Shown piece after piece: positions 1 to 6,031 of a stretch of DNA of 64,000 nt (position 1 is the first letter of the stretch; each line of letters begins with the position of its first letter). A program made the translations under genes and the position numbers. The notes under the pieces were generated by a model. That model was not told the origin of the DNA, made no database searches, and was given only the letters and a program-made list of their open reading frames with translations. The DNA comes from Bradyrhizobium amphicarpaeae (lineage in GTDB: Bacteria; Pseudomonadota; Alphaproteobacteria; Rhizobiales; Xanthobacteraceae): contig NZ_CP029426.2 of assembly GCF_002266435.3 (NCBI RefSeq), forward strand, positions 5,114,001-5,178,000. The letters are read 5' to 3'.

Positions 1-398
1 GCCGGCTGGCTCTTCACGAACGGCAGGAAGTCCCGGCGATCGATGATGTAGAGCTCGCAATTGGTGTTGGCGGTCGCATCAGCCGAGCGGGGAGCGCCGT
101 CGAGCACCGCGATCTCGCCGAAGATTTCGCCGGGACCGATCAGGTTGAGAATCGCGTTGCGCCCGTCGGGCGACGAGGAGGAAATCTTCACTGTCCCCGT
201 GATCACCGCGAACAGATTGTTACCGGGATCGCCCTTGGCAGCGATCGTCGCGCCACGCTTCACATTGGTGTGCTTGGCGTAGCGGCAGAGCTGATCCAGC
301 GCTTCCGGCTCCAGATCCGCGAAGATCGGGTGCTTGCGCAGGACCGATAACTTGTTGCCCGCCGACTGTCGGGGATCGCCGGTCTTGTCCTGAGGCAC
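1..398 (-). CDS. Cyclic nucleotide-binding (Crp-like) domain protein, 3' part cut by window edge
   Basis: This partial gene runs off the left edge, so only its N-terminal ~132 residues are visible. They read as one cyclic nucleotide-binding beta-barrel: a 'LRKHPIFADLEPEALDQLC' entry helix, then 'GDPGNNLFAVITGTVKI' and 'GPGEIFGEIAVLDGAPRSA', the phosphate-binding cassette region. The E and R of this cassette (GEIA...RSA) are present, which favours real cyclic nucleotide binding. The start is GTG at 398, with GGAG about 9 nt upstream. Whether a DNA-binding HTH follows cannot be seen. It lies in the same direction as the FNR-like regulator and next to the FixK-box genes, so it may belong to the same regulatory neighbourhood, but no box is visible immediately upstream. 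Confidence 0.8.
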   Translation of the reverse strand, partial: MPQDKTGDPRQSAGNKLSVLRKHPIFADLEPEALDQLCRYAKHTNVKRGATIAAKGDPGNNLFAVITGTVKISSSSPDGRNAILNLIGPGEIFGEIAVLDGAPRSADATANTNCELYIIDRRDFLPFVKSQP

Positions 399-658
399 GC
401 CGCGGGGCTCCTAAGACTACGAGGCACTGGGGTTCCTGCGTAGTCAACGTTATCAGGCTTTTCAACCGGAAAGCACGCGCGCGATCTGTGGCAAATGCCG
501 CGAAAAGATCGCGGTCACGCCGAATTATACATCCAAAGGATGCGCCGATGCGCTTGATAGATGCAGAGTTGCAGTCAAAGCATGCCGCGATTGCGTTGAG
601 GCGCTGGCCAACAGCGAATCGCGCCGACCGGTCCAAGCGGGCGAACGGCGTGGAAACT

Positions 659-787
659 TCAGCGCTTGGAATCCGAATCGAGCCGGTGTGAACTGGTTTG
701 CCGGTCGGCCCAAGCCAAGGTCACACCAAATACGACGAAGATCGCGACAACGATAACAGTCACCAGCAGCGCATCAGCAGGCATCAT
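659..787 (-). CDS. Small single-pass membrane protein behind a FixK box
   Basis: This encodes a 42-43 residue peptide: one hydrophobic helix (ALLVTVIVVAIFVVFGVTLA) followed by a short polar tail (WADRQTSSHRLDSDSKR). Two ATG codons lie in tandem (790 and 787) directly behind GGGAGGGG; the second gives the better spacing. A longer in-frame start at 850 is unlikely because it would put the FixK box at 837-850 inside the gene. I do not recognise a named family. A one-helix protein under a perfect FixK/FNR box resembles small accessory subunits of low-oxygen respiratory complexes, but no such partner is adjacent. Function is unknown. Confidence 0.6.
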   Translation of the reverse strand: MMPADALLVTVIVVAIFVVFGVTLAWADRQTSSHRLDSDSKR

Positions 788-836
788 CCCCTCCCGGAAG
801 TTTTGGGCATTATTTTGCTGCAGCTGGCCGGCGTCA

Positions 837-850
837 TTGATCGAGATCAA
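837..850 (-). promoter_or_regulatory. FixK/FNR-type box (perfect palindrome)
   Basis: TTGAT-CGAG-ATCAA matches the TTGAT-N4-ATCAA consensus of FNR/FixK proteins on both arms. Its centre is about 55 bp upstream of the small membrane protein start at 787, suited to class II activation with a short leader. It also lies just past the 3' end of the FNR-like gene (stop at 877), so it serves the small gene. Confidence 0.75.
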
Positions 851-876
851 AAACGTCAGGGATGCCGAACTAAATG

Positions 877-1590
877 TCAGGCTGCGGCCATCGCCTCGGC
901 ACGGGCAGAATCCAGCAGGCTGATGCCGCCGTGGATGATCTCGATCACGCCGTGACGCTCCAGCTTGGTGAAGGTGCGGCTGACGGTTTCAATGGTCAGG
1001 CCGAGATAGTCGGCGATGTCCTGACGGCTCATTGGAAGCGGAACCGTGTCCGACAGCCCCTTGAGCGTGACCAGCCGCTCGCGCCACCCGAGCAGAAAGG
1101 TCGCAACCTTCTCGTCGGCCGAGCGGCGGCCGAGCAGGACCATGTGGTCGCGGGCCTGGCTCAATTCACGGATGGCCAGCTCGTTGATCCGCTTGAGCAG
1201 TTGCGGCCGGTCTTCGATGAAACGGCCGAAGGGCGCTTTGGCGAACTGGCACACGGTCACGACGCCGATCGCATCGGCCGAAAAATTGTGCCGGCCGGAG
1301 ATGTTCATCCCCAGGAAATCGCCCGGCAAGGCAAAACCGACGATCTGCCGCCGGCCATCGGGCAGCAGCTTGTACAGCCGCATGACGCCTTCGAGGACGT
1401 TGTAGAACGAGGTCGTGATGTCCTCCTCGGAGAACACGGTTTCGCCGGAGTTGAAATGAACGCGGCGCCCGAGATGCTCGAATTCCCTGAGTTCGGCGGT
1501 ATTCAGCGACGAACAAACCGCCACGCCGCGTACGGCACAATCGCTGCAAAGGTGCCCGTTCGGCTCAATCGTGACCACGGAAGGCTTCAT
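877..1590 (-). CDS. Crp/Fnr-family regulator with N-terminal Fe-S cysteine motif (FNR/FixK1/AadR type)
   Basis: This is a 237-residue transcription factor. Cysteines at 15, 18 and 26 (C-x2-C-x7-C) plus Cys114 match the four cluster ligands of oxygen-sensing FNR proteins, so it probably binds [4Fe-4S], unlike FixK2, which lacks this motif. A cNMP-like sensor barrel covers about residues 30-140. A C-terminal winged HTH (about 185-220) has a recognition helix TIETVSRTFTKL that keeps the E-x-x-S-R residues reading TTGAT. The start ATG at 1590 is preceded by GGGAGCGGTGG. A FixK-type box 84 bp upstream suggests auto- or cross-regulation. It probably controls the box-bearing genes around it. R. palustris AadR and B. 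japonicum FixK1 are the closest named types I can suggest. Confidence 0.9.
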   Translation of the reverse strand: MKPSVVTIEPNGHLCSDCAVRGVAVCSSLNTAELREFEHLGRRVHFNSGETVFSEEDITTSFYNVLEGVMRLYKLLPDGRRQIVGFALPGDFLGMNISGRHNFSADAIGVVTVCQFAKAPFGRFIEDRPQLLKRINELAIRELSQARDHMVLLGRRSADEKVATFLLGWRERLVTLKGLSDTVPLPMSRQDIADYLGLTIETVSRTFTKLERHGVIEIIHGGISLLDSARAEAMAAA

Positions 1591-1673
1591 CCACCGCTCC
1601 CAGCGTCGGTCTGCTCTGCCCCCCGGCCGAGTCCGCCTCGCGGGTGCATTTTACTGCACTGCGCCAAAGCCAA

Positions 1674-1687
1674 TTGACAGAGATCAA
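1674..1687. promoter_or_regulatory. FixK/FNR-type box between regulator and cytochrome c gene
   Basis: TTGAC-AGAG-ATCAA. The centre is 64 bp upstream of the cytochrome c ATG (1745) and 90 bp upstream of the divergent regulator start (1590). The distance suits activation of the cytochrome gene; the regulator could be auto-controlled from the same site. Confidence 0.65.
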
Positions 1688-1744
1688 ATTTGAGTGGCAT
1701 CCCCGTCATATTCTCCTTCCAGAGTTCGACGGGATCACCTTTCC

Positions 1745-2062
1745 ATGCTGCAAAGCGCCTTACGTCACGGCCTGATTGGGCTGCTTCTGATCACGCCTGC
1801 GCTGGCGGCTCCCACTGCCGAGCAGCGTGGCGAGGCGTTTGCCCGGGCCAATTGCGCACGTTGTCACGCGATCGACCGCGTCTCGCGTAGCCCGCTCGAG
1901 GGCGCGCCGCCGCTGCGCAATCTGCACCGGAGTTACCCGATCGAGACCCTTGGCGAAGCGCTGGCCGAAGGAATCTACACCGGCCACGCCGACATGCCGG
2001 CCTTCGAGCTCAATCCGAACCAGATCCACGACCTTCTATCCTACCTGAAGACGCTGGAATAG
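1745..2062 (+). CDS. Small monohaem c-type cytochrome
   Basis: A 105-residue periplasmic electron carrier. An N-terminal signal peptide (MLQSALRHGLIGLLLITPALA) is followed by one haem attachment site CARCH. A later methionine in ADMPAF is the likely sixth haem ligand, as in class I cytochromes c. Start ATG 1745 was chosen because it begins the signal peptide; an in-frame ATG 51 nt earlier would add a polar extension. The FixK-type box at 1674-1687 suggests induction at low oxygen. No oxidase or reductase subunit is adjacent, so the partner complex is unknown. The gene ends 6 nt before the convergent Mce gene. Confidence 0.85.
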   Translation: MLQSALRHGLIGLLLITPALAAPTAEQRGEAFARANCARCHAIDRVSRSPLEGAPPLRNLHRSYPIETLGEALAEGIYTGHADMPAFELNPNQIHDLLSYLKTLE

Positions 2063-2068
2063 ACGGCG

Positions 2069-3172
2069 TCACACCGCCTGCACGGTCCACCCGATCAGCT
2101 CTTTGGCGATGCGGGCAAAGGCCGCATCGAAGGCGGCAACTGCGGCGGCCGGCTCGACCTTGTCGAGCTTTTCGCTGCTCTCGACCAGGCGCGATGCCAC
2201 CACCTTGCCGTTCTTGTCGACGATCCGCGCCGACAGTCCGATCTCGACCCGTGCCTCGCCCTCCGTGGCGATCCGGAAGCTGCGGATGTCGATCAGGAGT
2301 TGGTAATCCGCCTGACCGAGATCGCTCGTGCGCAGCGGAGCGTGGGCGATGTCGTAGTTCTCGAAGCTGTCGATCAGGCGCGCCTGCACCAATTTCGGAA
2401 TGCTGTCGGCCCAGAGGAAGTCGGCAAAGCCAGGCCGGTCCCCAACGGGCGCGAACAGCATGCGCTGGGTCTGCAGCATTGCGACCGCGCTCGGCTCTGG
2501 AATGGCCAGCGACGCCGAGAGCGTCTTGCCGGCCGGCCCGAGGCTCTGCGGCGTGTGCAGATCGTAGGTGATCTTCTGCGCGGGAGCGCCGCCGCCGGTC
2601 ATCTTCTCCAGGCCCGCCAGAATGCCGTCGAGCTTGCCGGTGTTGCGCGCGAGGCCGTCGGAGAACGTCTTGAAATTCGCGATGGTGTCCTTCAGCGGGC
2701 CGGAATTGTCCTGAAGCACCGTGTCGACCCGCCGCAGCGCATCGCGCGCCGCCTGCGTCATGCTCTGGCCGGCGCCGGCCTCCGCGATCAAGGTCAGGGG
2801 CTCGCCGGTTTTGGCGACGATCACGCCGCCCTCCAACGTCACCACCGGCACGCCGGTCAGGCCCTGGAATTCAAGACCGACCTTGGTGTCGGAACGCACC
2901 GGCGTGGCGGTCGCAACCGAGATCGTCGCGTTGACGAAGCGCGGGTTGTCGGGCGCGAGCCCGAGCTGGGTCACCTCTCCGACACGGATGCCGTTGAACA
3001 ACACGCCGGCGCCGACCAGGAGGCCCGGGACCGAACCCTGGAACTGCACGTGGTAGTTCGTGCGGGGCCCGATGCCGCCGGTGTTGTTCAACCAATAGAC
3101 GAAGCCGAACACTGCGAGGATCGCGGCCAGCACGAAACTGCCGATCAGCACGTAGGGAGCGCGGGTTTCCAT
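2069..3172 (-). CDS. MlaD/Mce-domain protein fused to ABC transport auxiliary (PqiC-like) domain
   Basis: A 367-residue protein anchored by an N-terminal helix (YVLIGSFVLAAILAVFGFVY). A single Mce/MlaD domain follows (about 35-120, 'GLLVGAGVLFNGIRVGEV'), then a helical stretch, then a C-terminal region (about 190-367) resembling the ABC-type transport auxiliary/PqiC lipoprotein fold. These are separate proteins in many bacteria; here they are joined. It is the periplasmic lipid-binding component of an Mla-type phospholipid transporter with the two genes upstream, and is probably translated in tandem with them (3-nt gap). Direction of lipid flow cannot be told from sequence. Confidence 0.85.
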   Translation of the reverse strand: METRAPYVLIGSFVLAAILAVFGFVYWLNNTGGIGPRTNYHVQFQGSVPGLLVGAGVLFNGIRVGEVTQLGLAPDNPRFVNATISVATATPVRSDTKVGLEFQGLTGVPVVTLEGGVIVAKTGEPLTLIAEAGAGQSMTQAARDALRRVDTVLQDNSGPLKDTIANFKTFSDGLARNTGKLDGILAGLEKMTGGGAPAQKITYDLHTPQSLGPAGKTLSASLAIPEPSAVAMLQTQRMLFAPVGDRPGFADFLWADSIPKLVQARLIDSFENYDIAHAPLRTSDLGQADYQLLIDIRSFRIATEGEARVEIGLSARIVDKNGKVVASRLVESSEKLDKVEPAAAVAAFDAAFARIAKELIGWTVQAV

Positions 3173-3175
3173 GTC

Positions 3176-3943
3176 TTATCTCATCTCGTGTTGCAGCATC
3201 TGCGAGCGTTTGCCGTGGAAATAGGCGCGCACCCAGGGATGCTCGGATTGCAGCAATTCGCGCATCGGGCCGATCGCCACGATCTTGCCGTCGGCGAGCG
3301 CGGCGACGCGGTCGCAGACCGTGGTCAGGCTGGCGAGGTCGTGCGTCACCATGAACACCGTCAGCCCCAGCGTCCTTTGCAGCGTTTTGATCAGCACGTC
3401 GAAATCGCCGGCGGCGATCGGATCGAGGCCCGAGGTCGGCTCGTCCAGGAACAGGATCGGCGGATCGAGCGCGAGCGCGCGCGCCAGCGCCACGCGCTTG
3501 GTCATGCCGCCCGACAGCTCCGCCGGGTATTTGTCCGCGTCCTGGGCACGCAAGCCGACCATCTCCAGCTTGGCGATCGCGATCTCGTCCATCAGCTCCT
3601 GCGACAGGACGAGATTTTCGCGCAGGGGAAACTGGACGTTCTGGCGGACCGTCAGCGAGGAGAACAGCGCGCCCTGCTGAAACAGGATACCCCATGTCGT
3701 GGCGGCGCCGCGGCCATGGCCGCCAGTGGGCTGTCCCATGACTTCGATGGTCCCGCTCCGGCGCGGGATGAGGCCGATGATGGTTCGCATCAGCACCGAC
3801 TTGCCGCCGCCGGATGCGCCCACAAGTCCGAGGATCTCGCCACGGCGGACGTCAAGCGACAGATGGTCGAGCACCGTCTGGCGGCCGAAGCCGACCACGA
3901 GGTCACGGACGCGGATCGCGAACTGGTCCTGCGATACGTCCAT
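3176..3943 (-). CDS. Mla-type ABC transporter ATP-binding protein
   Basis: A 255-residue ATPase with Walker A (GASGGGKS), signature (LSGGMTKR), Walker B (PPILFLDEPTSGLDP) and H-loop (MVTHD), as in MlaF/Mkl proteins. It powers lipid movement with the MlaE permease encoded 2 nt upstream and the Mce protein 3 nt downstream. The start ATG (3943-3941) follows the permease stop at once, indicating coupled translation. A longer reading frame that continues through the permease gene in another frame is an artefact of high GC. Confidence 0.9.
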   Translation of the reverse strand: MDVSQDQFAIRVRDLVVGFGRQTVLDHLSLDVRRGEILGLVGASGGGKSVLMRTIIGLIPRRSGTIEVMGQPTGGHGRGAATTWGILFQQGALFSSLTVRQNVQFPLRENLVLSQELMDEIAIAKLEMVGLRAQDADKYPAELSGGMTKRVALARALALDPPILFLDEPTSGLDPIAAGDFDVLIKTLQRTLGLTVFMVTHDLASLTTVCDRVAALADGKIVAIGPMRELLQSEHPWVRAYFHGKRSQMLQHEMR

Positions 3944-3945
3944 CG

Positions 3946-5082
3946 TCACATTCCGATCGAGGCAAAGAAGATCGCGAACAGGCCGTCGAGCACGATCACC
4001 AGGAAGATCGACTTCACCACCGACGTCGTGGTCTGCCGGCCGAGCGATTCCGCGCTGCCCTTGACGCGCAGCCCCTCGCTGCAGGCCACGATCCCGATCA
4101 CCAGCGCCATGAACGGCGCCTTCAGGATACCCACCTCGAAATGGGTCACTGAGATGGCCTCGTGCAGCCGCGCGATGTAGATCGCCGGGCCCATGTCGCC
4201 GTAGAACTGCGCGACGAGACCGCCGCCATAGAGCGCTGCAATCGATCCGATGAAGGTCAGGATCGGCAGCGCAATGACCAGCGCCGCAACACGCGGCAGG
4301 ATCAGGACGTCGACGGGATCGAGCCCCATGGTGGACAGCGCGTCGATTTCCTCGCGCATCTTCATCGAGCCAAGTTCGGCGGTATAGGCGCTTCCCGACC
4401 GTCCCGCGACCATGATGGCGACGATCAGCACGCCGAGCTCGCGCAGCACCAGGATGCCGACCATGTCGACGGTGTAAGACTCCGCGCCGAACCTGCGGAA
4501 ATGGAAGAAGCCCTGCTGCGCGATGATGGCGCCGATCAGGAAAGTGATCAGCGCGACGATGGGGATCGCCTGCCAGCCGATGCGGTAGAGCTGATAGATC
4601 AGCGAGGTCAGCCGCAGCGAACGCGGCCGGCGCAGCACGCCGATTATGGCCATGAACAATGCGCCGAGCATCTGCAGGAAGATCGTGACGTCCTCCCGCG
4701 CACCGGCCGTGGCCTTGCCGAGATCGCCCAGCCTCGCCAGCACCGGATTGGGCGTAGCAACCGGGACCGGTGTGTGGCGATTGACTTGGCGCACCTCGTC
4801 GAGCAATCCGCTGAAATGATCGGCGACGCCGACGAATTCGGCCGATCTGCCCGATGTTGCGGCCCTGCGCGACAGTTTCTCCAGGACCCAGGCACCGAGC
4901 GTGTCGAGCGCGCTGACGCCAGACATGTCCAGGGTGACGACACGCGAGCGATCGACGTCTGCACCGACCGACCGGGACAATGTCTCGAGCGTGACCACGT
5001 TCGCGGCGGTCCAGGGCCCTTCGGGGCGCAACTTCAGCGCGTCGCCGGACGGCGTCGCGAGCAACAGCGGTTCGTGGTTCAC
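3946..5082 (-). CDS. MlaE-family permease with N-terminal STAS domain
   Basis: An inner-membrane subunit of the Mla transporter. Residues about 10-100 form a STAS-like domain (VVTLDMSGVSALDTLGAWVLEKL). The remainder is the MlaE permease with several hydrophobic segments (IPIVALITFLIGAIIAQQG; ELGVLIVAIMVAGRSGSAYTAELGSM). I prefer GTG at 5082, preceded by AAGGTGG; a TTG at 5103 is possible and would add 7 residues. It is the first gene of a three-gene operon (permease, ATPase, Mce fusion). An imperfect FixK-like box lies about 76 bp upstream. Confidence 0.88.
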   Translation of the reverse strand: MNHEPLLLATPSGDALKLRPEGPWTAANVVTLETLSRSVGADVDRSRVVTLDMSGVSALDTLGAWVLEKLSRRAATSGRSAEFVGVADHFSGLLDEVRQVNRHTPVPVATPNPVLARLGDLGKATAGAREDVTIFLQMLGALFMAIIGVLRRPRSLRLTSLIYQLYRIGWQAIPIVALITFLIGAIIAQQGFFHFRRFGAESYTVDMVGILVLRELGVLIVAIMVAGRSGSAYTAELGSMKMREEIDALSTMGLDPVDVLILPRVAALVIALPILTFIGSIAALYGGGLVAQFYGDMGPAIYIARLHEAISVTHFEVGILKAPFMALVIGIVACSEGLRVKGSAESLGRQTTTSVVKSIFLVIVLDGLFAIFFASIGM

Positions 5083-5151
5083 GCTTCCACCTTGTCGGGA
5101 CAATCGGTCCCCATTCTGACGGCATTTCTAGGCCAGCCTATGGCGGCCGGC

Positions 5152-5165
5152 TTGACCTTTCTCAA
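5152..5165. promoter_or_regulatory. Imperfect FixK-like box
   Basis: TTGAC-CTTT-CTCAA: one arm is good, the other is off in one base. It lies 70 bp before the Mla permease start on the minus strand and about 90 bp before the divergent gene at 5258. It is weak on its own; the second box only 21 bp away makes the pair more credible. Confidence 0.35.
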
Positions 5166-5186
5166 GACCCCGATCGCGGCCGCGGC

Positions 5187-5200
5187 TTGAGGCAAATCAA
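5187..5200 (+). promoter_or_regulatory. FixK/FNR-type box upstream of the DUF883-like gene
   Basis: TTGAG-GCAA-ATCAA, one mismatch in the left arm. It is 57 bp from the ATG at 5258, the same spacing as the other boxes in the region. Confidence 0.55.
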
Positions 5201-5257
5201 GCACGATTGCACGGGCGGGCCCTAGGCTTGCTTCCATTCAACGGGGATATCAAGTCC

Positions 5258-5533
5258 ATGTTCGACAGTGACAGGATGAGCGAAGAATTGCGGGCGCTGA
5301 AGGTTGATGTCACACGCTTGCTGAGCACCGCGGGCGAGGAGATGTTCGAAAGCTCGAAGGACCGCGCCGAGGCGCTCGCCGATCAGATCAGGGCCGCGCT
5401 GACCGAACTCGGCGAGACCGTGGACGAAGAGCAGGCGCAGCTTCAGGGCATCATTGCGGATCGTCCGATCACATCGCTCGCCTCCGCCTTCGCGCTCGGC
5501 GTCGTTGTCGGCTTCATGCTGAGGAGACACTAG
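5258..5533 (+). CDS. DUF883/YqjD-ElaB-like membrane-anchored protein
   Basis: A 91-residue protein, mostly charged amphipathic helix (ELRALKVDVTRLLSTAGEEM...). It ends in a glycine-containing transmembrane helix (SLASAFALGVVVGFMLRRH). This is the layout of E. coli YqjD/ElaB, inner-membrane proteins linked to ribosome association and stationary-phase stress. ATG 5258 is favoured over an upstream in-frame start because the latter lies close to the FixK-type box and lacks a ribosome site. It is translationally coupled to the next gene, whose GTG follows its stop codon directly, just as YqjD and YqjE pair elsewhere. Confidence 0.75.
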   Translation: MFDSDRMSEELRALKVDVTRLLSTAGEEMFESSKDRAEALADQIRAALTELGETVDEEQAQLQGIIADRPITSLASAFALGVVVGFMLRRH

Positions 5534-6019
5534 GTGAATACCGAGAATGTGGCCAAACATCTGCGCGCGTTGTGGCGGACCGACAGGATCATCGCGGACA
5601 TCAGGCTGCGCCATCTGCTCGTCGGCCTCGGCTTGCGTGCCTTTGCGGCGCTGATCGCGGCGTTCGGGCTTCTGATGCTGGAGCTGTCGGCCTATTTCGC
5701 GCTGGTCCAGATCTGGAGCGCGATTGCCGCTGCCGCCATCCTCGGTGCCGTCAATTTCGCCATTGCAGCCGCTCTCTTCGCGATCGCCGGCCGCGCTCCG
5801 TCAGGCCGCGACATCGAACTTGCCAACGAAATTCACGACTCCTCCGTCGAAGCTCTTCAGCTCGAGGCGCGCGCGTTCCAGGCCCAGGTGTCGGGCGCGG
5901 TGCATCATCCGCTCAGCACGATCGTGCCGGTGCTGGTGCCGTTGATCGCGATCATCATCAGGAGTTTGCGGACGTCGGCGGGCAAATCCGCCGCGACGCC
6001 GACTGAAGCCGAATCCTGA
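5534..6019 (+). CDS. YqjE/DUF1469-like (phage holin superfamily III) membrane protein
   Basis: A 161-residue protein with two adjacent transmembrane helices (about residues 28-90), a soluble linker, and a third hydrophobic stretch near the end (IVPVLVPLIAIIIRSL). GTG 5534 directly abuts the TAG stop of the DUF883-like gene, so the two are co-translated. Despite the holin superfamily name, this chromosomal type is not thought to cause lysis; it is an envelope-stress protein of unknown mechanism. Confidence 0.7.
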   Translation: MNTENVAKHLRALWRTDRIIADIRLRHLLVGLGLRAFAALIAAFGLLMLELSAYFALVQIWSAIAAAAILGAVNFAIAAALFAIAGRAPSGRDIELANEIHDSSVEALQLEARAFQAQVSGAVHHPLSTIVPVLVPLIAIIIRSLRTSAGKSAATPTEAES

Positions 6020-6031
6020 GGCGCCGGGCGC

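Noticed and set aside
2300..4180. 626-codon open frame on the plus strand
   Set aside because: It is antisense to the Mce/ATPase/permease genes; the composition (His/Arg/Asp-rich) is typical of GC-rich shadow frames and no family is recognisable.
3944..5125. In-frame N-terminal extension of the Mla ATPase giving a 649-residue protein
   Set aside because: The extension is the +1 shadow of the permease gene; the family start is the ATG at 3943.
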